DNA from: Triticum aestivum
Taxonomy: Eukaryota; Streptophyta; Magnoliopsida; Poales; Poaceae
Assembly (NCBI RefSeq): GCF_018294505.1
Contig: NC_057802.1
Span: 312,222,209 to 312,286,208 of the forward strand
DNA length: 64,000 nt
Direction: 5' to 3'
Positions within the stretch are counted from its first letter, which is position 1. Every line of letters starts with the position of its first letter. The position numbers were made by a program, and so were the translations under genes. Shown in pieces: positions 21,908 to 33,900 of the stretch. The notes below the pieces were generated by a model. It was not told the DNA's origin. It saw only the letters and a program-made list of their open reading frames with translations, and searched no databases.

Positions 21908-24582
21908 TCAAGTTCCAAAATGAAATTCAGCATTTTTGGAGCCTATTCCATTCTGCCGCAAGCGTCGGCGCTGATGAACAAACCATTCATTTTTGCAAAA
22001 TAAATTTTGGGAAAACCTCATTACCTTCAGCACTACCCTTGCTCTAACAACAAAGAACCTGGCGAATATAATCTCCGGTAAGGTCCCTCGGTAGGAGTTC
22101 AAAGTAATTTCTGAGAGATGCAGATCTAGGCATTCGACGTGGTTTCACATTATCCACCACTGGGCCTAATCTTATCTGCAAAAGAAGAAAACGTGTTAGT
22201 GCGTACATGCAGTTTTGAACACTACTACAGGCCTATTTGGTTTGTAGGATTTGTAAAATGCACTAACATGCCATCTTCGATCTAACATGATTAACATGGG
22301 CATTAACATGCCATCTTCGATCTTCACAAGAGGTTGGAGTGGAGGAAAAGTTCCCTAAGAAAACTAGTACAGATGAATCCAAAGGAGAAATGCATATGGA
22401 TTGTAACCATATGGATCAAGCAACCAATATGGGGGGGACATGTATGTACTGAAATCCTCCGAAAGAATCCTTCAGAAATCGTAGTACATTGTCATTGTAA
22501 ACATGGAAAAAGGTGTCACAAATTAAACTCCCTTATGGTTAACATTTAACAGGAAAGGAACATCACCTTGATATATAACTTCTCCAGGCACACCTCAGGA
22601 AACTGACAACTTGCTCCAGGTTGGGGCCGATAGATTCTAGTGCCAAGACCTTCATTGTGCGCATCTTCGGGGTCAAGTTTGTCGGAATCATTTTCTGAAT
22701 GACAGACGAACAAACATCTTTAAAATTAGAAATAATGTTAATTTGTGGATGGAGAGGTAGAAGGCAGTTGTTGTACCTGAACAGGTGTGGATCCAATAAC
22801 AAGTTCGGAGTATTTGTTAGACGAGTAGCCCACCACTGTCAATTTCGGCACAGAAATGACATTGATTCTTGTTGGACCTTCTTGATCAACTACAAGTAAT
22901 CTCTCAAGTGCAGGTGTGTCCTCATTGACCATACCGTGGTACACATCTTGTGATGTCTTCCTGCCGCACCAGCAACACACATAAATAGTCCGGAGAGTCA
23001 TGGAGGTGATGTGGAAGGTACTCAACCCATTGACCGCCTGGAGACGAAGGTACTCGAGTCCAGTACAGCCACAGAGCAGGTGCTCCATGTCACTGTTTGA
23101 GAGGCAGATGACGACGAGCTCGAGTTGCTTCAGTCGTGGTAGAATAAGAGCGGGTGCGTCATTAAGGGGGGATGGCAGTTCCTGAACTTGACGACACGCA
23201 GCGTGGGTGCAAGGCGGAGCGCGGACGTTGGTAGCGAGCGCATATGCCCATCATCAAAAGTGAGCTCCTCGAGCTAATCTAGGGCAGGGGATCGGAACCA
23301 GTCGTCAAGCTTGGCTTGGTCCTTGCCGTTGGAACGGAACTTGCCCATTCTAAGGCCTCTGGTTGGGCCAAGGTGACTGCCGAGGATCTTGGAGAACGCA
23401 TCCAAGCTTTTGCGATAGCCATGGCAGAGCTCGTGGGTGTCGATGAGGTCGAGAGGGCTATAGTTCCATAGGGGGCGCCACCACCGGGAAAGGACGGTTG
23501 TCCCCGCCCCATATTTGATTGGGAGGAGGGAGATGATGACTGTCAACATATCATCGGGGAGGCTGTTGATGAAGTCTAGGCCTGCTGGAGTCACTTGCGG
23601 TTCTAACTCGCCCCACATCCGCTTGTTAGCAACCCCGTTCTCCACCTCCGGAGTCTCCTTGTCAGCGGCGCTTTCTGATAGAAATGGGAGTACAAGGAAT
23701 ATTTAGTTAAAACATGGCAATAGAAAAGTGTATTGGTAACTAGAAATTATTAGGTAGGAATATAGTAAGAAATGGAATAACAACTGGTTGCTTAAATACT
23801 ACACAATTCATTTGATATTGCTGGGTAAATCAACATGTAGATAGTTGAAAAGAAAACTTACTTTGAACAAAGTCTGGACGGATGATATCGTCGGGGAAGT
23901 TAGCATATATCTCATGACCAGACCCTTTTATGTGCAGTGCAATTCTAGTACCAACTTTCAGTTCATAAAACTTAGAAATTTCTTTCCAAAAGCCAGTGCC
24001 AAAATAGGAGTCACCACGTTCATCAAGTCTTATAGTAGCAACGATTGTAAATCCATGGTTTGTGTGCAGTATAACATCCCTGCAGTCTTGATTTATGTAA
24101 AGGGAAAGATTGTGCACTACAGATTCTGTTGCATAGCAAGGGACGTGCTGCAGAAATTGGTAGGATTGTTAAAGAAAATATGGTAACATGCAAATATGGG
24201 CCCAAATTGAAAGAACTGTATAGCTGTCAAAACAGAAGGACAAATATCTCTAATTAAACAGATAGGGCAAACATGATGTCATGGAAATATGAGAGTAATC
24301 GAAAGAACAATACATCATTAATTTGCCTAATATAGAAAGATGTTCAGGAAATAACAGATAGGGTAAACATGATGTCATGGAAATCCCCTTTGACGTATAT
24401 GGTGCATGTGGCACTTTTTATCAAAATGTAGCAATATTTAGAATATGTTCAGGAAAGTAGGCCATGCCAACCGATTTAGGGTGAGATTGAACATACCGCG
24501 CGCATCCTCAAGTCATCTAGTACGGTGAGATGGAATGTCTGGGGGATGCCGCAAGTCCTGATGTGTCGGTGCATTGTACACT
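21908..24582 (-). pseudogene. Multi-exon gene relic: B3-like N-terminus, F-box, LRR-like and FBD segments
   Basis: Minus-strand exons fit canonical GT-AG sites: 24582-24497, 24147-23862, 23674-22777, 22694-22567, 22175-21908. The first two encode a B3-like stretch (GFWKEISKFYELKVGTRI). The splice phase to the third exon is compatible (one base plus two), joining it to an F-box (INSLPDDMLTVIISLLPIKY) followed by LRR-like text (LLCGCTGLEYLRLQAVNG). The last exon encodes an FBD-type end (CLDLHLSEITLNSYRGTLPE). F-box proteins bind SKP1 and recruit targets for ubiquitination. Breaks: an in-frame TAG near 23279, a frameshift near 23160 and another near 22590, so it is a pseudogene. The B3 call is weak. 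The F-box/FBD call is firm. It lies between blocks of transposon repeats and may be captured or a degenerate host copy. Confidence 0.65.
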
Positions 24583-25074
24583 CTATGAGTGAAAGAAAAC
24601 CCTCAAATCAGCTCGAATAAAAATGAATTCACGGCGATTTTGGCCGGGAGATTAAAGGAGGCAGATGAACTGGGATAAGAGATGAGATAATATCTCATTA
24701 AATTAGTTACCTTGTTGTCCATGAGAAAGAACCCTCGGTATGGTAGATTCCCCAACCGAGCGGAGATGGGTCAACCGCGAGCAGCGCCGAGAAAGTCGAT
24801 GGTGATAGGCGGCGGCAAGCGGAAGTGGCGAAATGCGGTGGGGTTTGCCGGCAGCCTGGCGGCGGTGGCAGGCGTCGAACTAAGTGGTTACCGCCACGAT
24901 TGGTTGTGCCATGCATAGATGCGGAGGAGCTTGTGCAGGTGTGAATGGGGACCGGAGGGGGTGGCAGGCGGGGTGATGGTTTTTGTGACGTGGGGATGGC
25001 GAGGGTTTTCTTTTTTCTTTTTTGAATTGGGTGGTGAGGGTTCTCTGTCCCACAAAGAATTTCAGAGGCAACGG
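24583..25074. other. Possible upstream region of the F-box gene relic
   Basis: A minus-strand ATG GAC AAC AAG at 24722-24711 ends at a good donor (GTAACT). Joined to the exon at 24582, however, it runs into a stop, so it is at most 5' UTR. The rest is GC-rich with overlapping frames on both strands and no recognised product. Confidence 0.3.
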
Positions 25075-25230
25075 TTTGCTAGAGCCAACCGTGTGTGATT
25101 GACGCAACAAGTAAAATGAAAGTCATTGCACGCGGTTCCAATTTTGGGAACCGTGTGTGATTGACGCAACAGGCAAAATGAAGGTCATTGCACACGGTTC
25201 CAATTTTGGGATCTATGTGTGATTGATGTA
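25075..25230. repeat. Tandem copies of a CACGGTTCC/ACCGTGTGTGAT repeat
   Basis: Two full units of about 60 bp and parts of a third, each with AACCGTGTGTGATTGACGCA, AAATGAA(A/G)GTCATTGCAC and GGTTCCAATTTTGGG. They match the vocabulary of 19495-20080 and suggest the subterminal region of the same large DNA transposon. The following MITE interrupts it. Confidence 0.6.
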
Positions 25231-25464
25231 CTACCTCCGTCCTGGTTTATTGGTCCCCTTTGTAATTTGTACCAAATTTCGACCAAATATTTAACTAAGA
25301 AATGTTTATGCATGTCACCAAAAATTATATCATTGAACACTATGTTCAAATACACATCCAATGATATAATTTTTGCTGACATGCACTAACATTTTCTCAG
25401 TTAAATCTTTGGTCAACATTTAACACAAATTACAAAGGGGACCAATAAACGAGGACGGAGGTAG
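25231..25464. mobile_element. Stowaway-like (Mariner) MITE, 234 bp
   Basis: Terminal inverted repeats CTACCTCCGTCCTGGTTTAT and its mirror ATAAACGAGGACGGAGGTAG. The left flank is TA; the right flank reads AT, so the second TA appears mutated. A second copy of the same MITE at 46849-47084 has TA on both sides, confirming the boundaries. Confidence 0.8.
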
Positions 25465-25646
25465 ATTCCATCAACTGAATTGATTGCATCCATATCCCAC
25501 TGTTAGACATAGGTAAACATAGATTAAACATACTCAGACATAGATAATAAGCGTACACGTACACAAGCATAGTTCAACCATAAGTACATAGTTCAACCGT
25601 CATTAAGCATTGCTCAAGCGTACATAGTTCGAGCCCACATCTCATC

Positions 25647-26623
25647 TCACATGCCGGCACGATCCTGAAGCTTCTCCATGTACTCGGCATACGCGCCGTG
25701 CGCCACCCTGCGAGAATACTTATGCTTGAAGGAGCCAACGGCCTGTCCTCTTGCATGCACCAGAACACTTTGATACGCGTCATGAAGTTTGTGGTAGAAA
25801 AATGGGCATCGATTGCCGCCGTCCCAGGTCCTAATACACCTATTATGCATTCCCGCATAAAGCTCCCTCAGGATTTGCCTCTTGTACCTCCTCTAGACAT
25901 CTTCATCCCCACTGTCCACATCGTCAGACAGCACCTATACAAATAGTAAAAGAAATTTGGCATCAAATCAATGTTTACATGCCGTGAAGTAGGATTAGGA
26001 ATTTATGGCTATTTTTTATGCATATCCAGAGATTATGGTTTGATTTTTAAGCACATTTTTCTATGTACAGACCAATCTTGAAGAAAATAATGGCACAAAC
26101 ATATGTAGGTCATTCAAAATCAATTGTCAAGTCCTGGCTAGGAATTATTAGCACGAACACTAACCCTAGTCGGATTACTAGCAGAAATCATTTCCACATA
26201 TGAAACAACTAATCACTTATCACTTGTACCATTCAAACAATCAATACACTACATGGATCTAACGAAACTTACTCAGATTTCATGGATTGGGAGAACATAA
26301 CCATAGGATTTCTATTCCAAAAAGCAGGAGGCAAGAGTAACCAGAGAAACCCTAGGATCTATTTGACACATAAATGGGTATAGATGACTAACCAGTTGTC
26401 TGTCGTCGTCGGAGTGGTTGCCGGGGTCGTCGCCCGAGTCGTCACCAGAGTCGGTGTGGAACTCCGCCTCCGGCTGTGGAAGCTCGACGCCGTCGACGAC
26501 GTCAGGGTGCAGCGATAACTCACCGGTGGTGACGGCAACCTCTGTCCCCATCTCCACGCCATGCTCCGGTGCTTTAACAGCCCCGACGTCGCCATTCCCT
26601 CCGATGGGGCGCTTCGGGGACAT
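25647..26623 (-). pseudogene. Unknown two-exon gene of a repeat family, one premature stop
   Basis: Exon 1 runs from an ATG at 26623 (MSPKRPIGGNGDVGAV; another in-frame ATG lies at 26629) to a donor GTTAGT after 26393. Exon 2 starts after TTTGTATAG at 25934 and ends at a TGA at 25647, both in phase 0. The product is about 170 residues: an acidic first exon ending in an Asp-rich stretch, then a Cys/Trp/His-rich second exon with MHNRCIRTWDGGNRCPFFYH and a basic C-terminus. A TAG at 25895-25893 interrupts exon 2. I do not recognise the function. It is probably a gene carried by the same transposon family as the exonuclease-like relic, with which it shares orientation. Confidence 0.5.
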
Positions 26624-26744
26624 CCACATACACTGATGGCTTTAAGGACTGAGAGCAGCGTCGAGGATGCAAGCGGAGAGAGAGGATTGTGTTTGTGGCG
26701 AGGATGGAGGGTGCGGCCGCTCGGGCGCACCATTAATATGGAGT

Positions 26745-27020
26745 AGTGGGAGTAGTGGGAGAGAGGCGGGCGGCGGTCAAATCGATGGCTCGCCTCCCGG
26801 TGAGCCTGCGCACTGAACTGCTGGCATGCCTACCGTCGTTTCACACAGCTACTCGCATGCCTCCTGATGACACTGAGCAGCGAGCACGCCTCCGTCAATT
26901 CACACACCTGCAGGCACGCCTCCCGGTCTGCCTACGCGGCGGACTGCTCGCATGCGTCCCGTCAACTCACGCCTGCTCGCACGGCACACGGGTCGTGCGG
27001 CGGCACGTATATTGTTTTTC
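26745..27020 (+). repeat. Short degenerate tandem repeats
   Basis: Imperfect units of roughly 45 bp built on CTCGCATGCCTCCCG, CGTC(A/G)(A/T)(C/T)TCACAC and related words. The frame that runs through them is a translation of the repeat, not a gene. From 27020 to 27674 the sequence is AT-rich and I see nothing in it. Confidence 0.4.
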
Positions 27021-27674
27021 TATTTGGATGATTAATGCTACCGTTTATTACTTAACAGAAGCATGGCACGTATCCATTGTTGGTCTAACGCCCACTGTTT
27101 GAATAAATAATCCGTTTGGGATATTGGTTCGTAATTATTAATAATCTCCCGTTTGTAATTAGATAAAGATTACATCAAAACTGGTCTCAAATTTGAGAAA
27201 AAAAGTACAATGCCACTTTGTATTGGTGTCCATATGGCAACACGATAAGCTTCATAAACTTCAAATAAGTTTTGGATGTACTAGAATTTAAAAATCAAGA
27301 TTCTCAATGTTTGAAATTTGTTGCACGGGGAGTAAACATGCACCCAGTGAGACACATGTATTTTTGCAATCCATGTAGGTGCACTGTCACGTGTGCATGT
27401 AGCTCAAATTTGATTTTTGCACATTATACCCATACAAAATCAATCAATTAATGTACTAAAACGTCTTAATGATCTCTGTTTTTTTTCAAAATTAAAACGT
27501 CCCTCCTTTGGTAACATATGTTCACCGCGGGATAATTAATTTAACATGCATCGTAGTTGCGGTGGATTCGTGGTGTGTGTGTGGGTGTGTGCGTCTGGGG
27601 GGTGGCGGGTGGCTCGCAGTACACTATGAGTTGTGAGCCACCGTGTGGGTTGGCCGATTTGTTAGGCAGGCCGG

Positions 27675-28012
27675 TGCCACATCAGAGTCGTGAATTCGTT
27701 ATTTAAAACATTACACAACCCTTTCATACGTACATGTTTTGGCCACATGCAGTCGATGGTTGTCCTACACGACACTCAATACTTGCGTGTGATGCTTTCT
27801 GTGGGCCCGCGAGGTCGTCATCCATCACTTTGACGAACAACCGACAGTGAGGTTAATTTGACCAGCAAGGTAGAATCTTTTTTGTCTGTGTTATGGTGGT
27901 ATAATACGCGTCGAAGAGGTGAGAGGGGACTAGCATATATACTATACGTACACGTCCGTGAACAAGTACACCTCACTCAGTGTCGGGACTTTTCGGTTTC
28001 TGAGGCACGTGC
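27675..28012 (+). repeat. Tandem array, left part (unit A)
   Basis: First unit of a tandem array anchored on TGCCACATCA. The unit continues across the LTR element into 35320. Recurrent blocks in order are GGCCACATGCA, GGTTGTCCT, TATGGGCCCGC, GGTTAATTTGAC, GATTCTTTT, GCGTCGAAGAG and CTCACTCAGTGTCGG. Confidence 0.7.
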
Positions 28013-28921
28013 TGTCGGCGCCCTGGGAACAGCGGTCCCTAGACTTGCCTTCCTGCGGCCCAGGGCGTAGCTCCACCAACGGCCTGGTACGGCCCATCTT
28101 CATGAACAACCACTCAAGACCCTCGCGAGGGGCCAAGCGTTGCGAGGCGGACGATGCCAAGACCTCCTCAGGGGCAGCCTCACTAGGTTGGCTCCCGAGG
28201 AGTGGAGATATCTATGCAAGGGGCACCTTGCTAGGTGCATGTGATGTGAGCCATGACGACCAAGGCCAGGCGGGCGCCAGCGGACGCAGAGTACTGGTTG
28301 CCTCTTTGGTGCTAAAGGGGCAAGCACAGGCGAGGAGTCCCGAGGCATCAGGCAATGGTTTCCATATCGGTGCAACGAGACCAAGACCAGCAGGACGGCA
28401 GGACGGAGGTCACCGCGGAGCCCACAGCAGCGTCACCACCAGAGCCTTTGGCAGGCGAAGACCACCTTTTGTGAGGATAGCTTGTACTAGTTGTCCCCTT
28501 CAAATTGGCCACTATGGGATCCCTTCCCGCCTAATATTTGGGAAGAGGACCAGGGCCTCTATAAATAGGACTAGCCACCACCACGGGGGGGGGGGGGGGC
28601 ATCTGATCTTGGATTGGATCCACTCTGCCAAGGCCAACTCACAAGCTCCACGAGCTCAAGAGCACCTCTCCTCAAGAGGCTGTTCATCCCTTGTACTTGT
28701 TCATCCTCAGCCTACAAGGCAATCCACCACACCACACTGGACCAGCGTATTACACCACAACGGTAGCCCGAACCAGTATAAACCCTTGTGTCTCTTTGTT
28801 CTCCGGGTTCGGCGAGCTAGGCCTTGAGATCGTTGTGCGAGCGAGTTAGAGAGGGAGAGAGATCTTCGTGCGCACTCCAGTGTTTGAACCTCAAGGGTTT
28901 GCCGGAACCCGTAATCCGACA
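28013..28921 (+). repeat. 5' LTR of the non-autonomous element
   Basis: Contains TATAAATA at 28560-28567 and a run of 15 G at 28585-28599. A 70 bp segment (28560-28629) that includes both is absent from the 3' LTR. Confidence 0.92.
28560..28567 (+). promoter_or_regulatory. TATA box of the 5' LTR
   Basis: TATAAATA followed by a GGACTAGCC leader. This is the only TATA of the element, since the 3' LTR has lost it. Confidence 0.6.
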
Positions 28922-28923
28922 TT

Positions 28924-28941
28924 TGGCGCGCCAGGTAGGGG
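28924..28941 (+). other. Primer binding site of the non-autonomous element
   Basis: TGGCGCGCCAGGTAGGGG begins two bases after the LTR end. The tRNA is not assigned from sequence alone. Confidence 0.7.
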
Positions 28942-28995
28942 TGCGCCAAAGCTTTCTTCTCCATCGACCAACTCGCCGTCGCTTCACGGCTCTAA

Positions 28996-29987
28996 TGTCT
29001 GACGATCCGAGGACCCAAGCCGACCGCTGGGCAGCCTGGCCCGCTCGCGCACCGTCGTCTGCTCCGGAATTCCTCAACTCCGCGCTCCAGGCTGCGCGCG
29101 CGCCGTCCAACACCATGGACGTGGGAAGCATGGGCCACGCCCGCCGCCCTCGCACCATGGCGCACGCGCGCTACCGCACGATCCTCTGGCTACGCTGCGG
29201 CAACGGCACCACACACCCGATGGGAGCAAGCGAACATGCGCGCCGCGCTCATCGTGGCGCGAGAGCTGCTGCGGTGCAGACTGGCAGAGAGCGGCCGAGA
29301 TGCACTACTGGAGCGAGTCGCCGAACTGCTGGACGCCGCCTATAGGGGCACGCCGCCTTTCTACTCCTTGACCACACCCCAGGTTGTGGCGGAAGCACGT
29401 GCGAGGCCCCAGCGAGCCCGCGCGCCCCTGGGGCATCAGGGGGACCCGATGACACGGGCGCGGGTCCTGGCGCTGCCCGTCCTGCCACAACCACGCCATT
29501 GCTAGGAGGGACAAGTGCTGACGGCCCACCGCAAGGATGCGCCAGGATACCACACGGCAGCCACCAGGGTCAAACACTGCGACTCGTTGTTCAAGGCACG
29601 GGGCACCTGGGTAGCGATTCAGGCGAGGCAATCGCGGACGCCTACGTGCCCCGCATGGTGAACCTGGAATACCTGCCAGGGGAGGGCCCCGACCCATTTC
29701 CCGGGCCAGGATGGGCGGCTGGAGGGCCCGAGGCGCGGGCCCTGTACGAGCCGCCCGGAGGCTATGCCGACCCCTTCAGCAATGACGACGGCGGGGTACG
29801 GCCAGTGTCTCAGGAACGAGCTTACGCTAACCATGAACTGCAGGAGAACCAGGCCGCGGTGGCAGTTGGAGACCCCAGGGTAGTAGCCCAGCCAACGGCA
29901 GGAGTGGTGCTCTGGGAGCTCCGCGGGGAAGGCCCGGAGCCAGGCCCTCCCCCACGCCGCGCGGAGCAAGGCGCCGCACGGAGGTAG
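28996..29987 (+). pseudogene. Gag remnant of the non-autonomous element
   Basis: Three overlapping frames continue each other. The first is MSDDPRTQADRWAAWP from 28996. The second is ALIVARELLRCRLAESGRD near 29240, an N-terminal gag-type helix of Gypsy elements. The third is a Pro/Gly-rich acidic tail ending near 29987. Frameshifts near 29240 and 29480 break it. There is no zinc knuckle or gag core, so the product would be incomplete even without the breaks. Confidence 0.55.
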
Positions 29988-30971
29988 GCCTTCTGCCGGG
30001 GGAAGTGCCGGCGAGCCTTTCCCCCTCGGCAGAGGGCCCGTGGTCGCCGAGGGCGCCGCCAGCGTCCTCTTTGCCCCTTTGTCTCATCCTAGTTTCGGGA
30101 TGCCCCAATGGTGGTCGAGGGTGGCGCAGGGCGGGGCCCTCGCCTGGCGATATGAAGTAAGGCTCGCGCCTGTGAAGGTCTCCGCTCGTGATACTCTCAC
30201 GTAATAATGAGTGGGGCTGTACACGCCCCGGAGTCCCCGGAGTGCCGCCCTCGGGCCTCGGGGGCTCCCGCCCACGTCCTAGTGGAAGCACCATGCTCCG
30301 CGCTGGCCGTCGACACTGTCCCCCAATGACTATGCTCACAGCCAGTGAAAGCACTTAGCTCTGCGCTGGTGGGAAGACAAGAAGACTAGCTAGGTGCCGG
30401 ATGCGGCCATTTGCTTTCAACCTCTTTTCTGTAGCCCGGTTTGCAACCTTTTGAATTTGAATTCGAAGTCGTATTTTCATTGGCAAGTGCGGGGGGTGTC
30501 TTTTCTCGTTCGTGTTGATTTCTTGAGTTTTCTAGATCCGTGCCTTGTTTTGAGACCTACGCCTGCTACTTCCCCCCTTTCGAGCTCCTTGCGAGCGGAG
30601 GCTGGGCGTGGTATGCCTGCGCACGCGCGCACCTCGCCATGGCTGGCGCTCGCTCCTCGCGAGGCTCTCTCGGGCGGACTAGAAGGCTCCTCAGGAGCCC
30701 CAAAGCATCACAAACCCGTGGAGGACTCCCCTCAAGAGAAATACACATCCGCAACTACCAAATTAGTCTGAAACCTGTCCGGACTAAGGTAAGTTACAGC
30801 AGCAAGCCCGCGGGAGACTCACGCGCTTGCAAAAGCGCGTTCCAAGTTTGGCCTAAGAAATAAAATGGTAGTCTGTTTACATGAGGGGCTGCCCCTCCCC
30901 AAAATGCTCTTACACCGTGAAGGGCCGTGCCCAAGCTTTTGCGTGCAGGATCAAAAGAAAGGAACACGGGC
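29988..30971. repeat. Non-coding middle of the non-autonomous element
   Basis: No supported gene. Its first 600 bp are duplicated at 1-600 of the window, showing it is a regular part of the family. The last ~300 bp would be the 3' end of the antisense gene. Confidence 0.6.
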
Positions 30972-33900
30972 TCAGTCGGACATGTCGCTCGCCGCGTCTT
31001 CCGGATCGCTCCCAGACATGCTGCTGCCACTGTCGCTGGCGCTATCTTCCCCGTCATCAACCGCACCGCCCTCATCTGCCACGGCCACCACCAATTCGTC
31101 AACAGAAGCGATGGCCCTGACCAGAGCATCCACATTGTCATCCATCCAGTGCGCTAGGTTGTCCCTAATGACTCCGGGCACTGGGGCGATGGCAGCGTCA
31201 AAGTCGAAGTTGGGGTTGGCGTTCTGGAGATGACTGAAGACGCGGGAAAACGCGCGCCTGAGGAGGCCACGGCTCTTTTCGTCAACGAGCTCGCGAGCCC
31301 TCTCAGCCCGGTTCTCCAGGCGCGTCACGACATCGGTGAAGAAGCGGAGATGGCCGGCATAGTCTTTTGCATGGGGATGAGGGGCGTGTTCATCGCAGAT
31401 GACGCCCAGCGCCTGGTTGGCCCTTACCCTGAGGTCCCGGAGCATGGGGGTGTGTTCATGCAGCAACGTCTGCCAGCGGATTGCCTCCTCCCTGCTCTGC
31501 TGCGCAAGGGACTCGGCATCAGCGACTCGCCGCTGAAGCGGGAGTTTGGCATGGGCGGAGGCCAACTCGGCCTGCATGAAGATCAAGGCAGCCACGGTGG
31601 CCTTCTCGCGCTGCTCCGCTTCAGCCAACCTTGACCTGAGGGCAGCGGTTCTACCCTCAGCTTCGGCTTCCAAGAGCTTCAGCTTCAGGTCGTGTCTGTT
31701 GGCAAGGTCTGCACGGCCCTCCGCCACCCTGTGGTCAACCTCTTCCTGGATCCTGGCCTCGCGCGCGCTTACGGCGTCCTCCGTCTGGGCGACCTGCCGC
31801 TCCCTCGTCTCCACCGATCAAGCTCGAGGCTGCGCTCCGTGGCCTCCAGCACCAGTGCCTCCTCGCACCTCAAGATCTCCTTCTCTTTGTAAGGCGCCCC
31901 CTTCATCGACGCCAAAGCAGCCCTGCGTGCTCAATTTGCTGTTCCAGGGAGGCATTCACGACCTGGAGCTCATGCCTATGCCTCTCTGCGACCTTGTGGC
32001 GGCGGTCAGCTTCCCTGGCCTCCTCCAAGGCTCGGGCGCTGGCCTCGCGCGAGGTTGCAAGGGATGCCTCGGCCTTCACGTTGGCGTGCTCGCGCTGGAG
32101 ACGCCCGAGGTTGACAACCACCTTTAGTTGATGCCATTCGTCCACCAACCGAAGGCCCTCGGTTTCAAGGCGGGTGTCAACATCCACGAGCTCCTCCCCA
32201 AGCCGGCTCAGCGTGCCCATCGCCTCCCGGAAGAGCTCATGACGGACAACACCCTATTTGCGCGCAAGCTCGAACGCACGACTGGGTCCGTCCTCCACGC
32301 CGGAGGTCATTGAGGAAGTTCGAAGTGGTTCGCCTCGTCCTAGTAGGGGGCTGGAGGCCGGCGCCTTCCCAGTCACCCTTCGGGCCTTGGCGGGGGCCCG
32401 GAGGGGCGGAGGCTCGTTGCTCGAAGAAGAGGCCAGGGCTGAGGTCACCCAGCCGCGGTCGACAACCAAGGAAGGAGCCCTTGGCACACCTTCCGCACCC
32501 CAGACAGGGCCGCGAAGGAGGAACAACGAGAACGCGGGGTCAAGACACCAGGTCGGCACGTCCACCTCTCCGGCTGACCTCGCACCAAATGCGGCAGGCT
32601 GGCTTCAGGCACTCAGGGTCAGCGGAGGACTCAAGGTAGGACGAGGTTGCCTCTCGGGATATCCCGTCGCCCTAGCAAAAGGGGCCCTGAGGAACCACGG
32701 TCAGGAGGGGAAGCAGCACTCAAGATATTACAAAGATAAGGTACTCACTCATCTATGGCAATGTACTTCCACTGCTTCAATGGCCGGAAGGCATCGCCGC
32801 TGCAGCTTGGAGATCCCTTCCTCTTGTGGAGTGCGTCGAAGTTCGGTCGGAGCCGGCCAAAGCCCTGGGTGCAGTCGCCAGCGCCAGGCGCGACTGATGA
32901 GGCTCCTGAGGAGGCGACCTCAGGAACGCTGGCCTGCGCGGAGTCCCCGGCCTCTGCCTCGTGGCAGCTCCATGGGGCCTCGGGGGCTCCGGCCCCAGGA
33001 GCATCGGGATGCACCGGCCCCTCAGCAGCTTCCTTGGGGCAGCCCTCTCGAGCCCTAGGAGACGACGCCTCAGGAGTCCCAAGCGACGCCGGCTCCTCAG
33101 CGGCCGCGTCGCCAGCGTTCGACAGTGATCGCCCCCCTGCGCCCACTTCTGGGGCGAGTCCCGCGCTGGCGGCAGACAAAGGAGCCACGAAGACGGGGCT
33201 CTCGCGAGGCCCTTCAAGGCCAATCGGACGTAGTCCCCATTCGTCGAAAGGGGGCATCTGCCTCATGAATTCCACCTTATTCGAGCAGCAGTACAAGAGA
33301 TAGCCCTCCTCCGGTATGTTGGCTGGCAATGGGTCGCCCGTCAGGAGCTCAAGCACAGTTCGTTGCGCCTCAAGAGGAAGCCCAGGCTCATGGAGCCTGA
33401 TGCTTTCATTGCTGCCGGAGAAGGTCCACATTGGACGGGAGCGGCGCTGGGGCGGAGCAATGCGGCGCTGGACGAACTCCTTCACCACCATGGGCGCCGT
33501 CACGTCGAGATCCTTCAGCCTGGTCAGCCGGCGCCATACATGGGCAAGACGCGGGTGAGTGAGCTTCTCGTACCCCCAGCCGGAGCTGGGAACAGCCGGT
33601 GTCGTTGGAAGCGAGAGCAGGGGCTGAGCATGCCGGAGTCCACGAACACCCAGCGCCTCCGAAACCCGCTCACAGAGGGAGAGAGCTCAAAGTCAATCCT
33701 CGAGCCGGCCGTCGCAGCCACGGCCCGGAAGCTCAAGCATCCCGAGCGCTGCCGGGGGTCAGTCAGATGCAACGAGAAGAAATGACGAAGTAAGGCAATG
33801 GAAGGAGCAATGCCCACCATGGCCTCGCAGATGAAGGCGAAGACGGAAAGAAGGATGATGGACTGAGGATCCAGGTGCATCATGTGGATATGGTAATGGG

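Noticed and set aside
24707..24918. Plus-strand 68-codon frame and minus-strand 69-codon frame
   Set aside because: Opposite frames in GC-rich DNA; the only useful signal is a donor site on the minus strand, and joining it to the next exon gives a stop.
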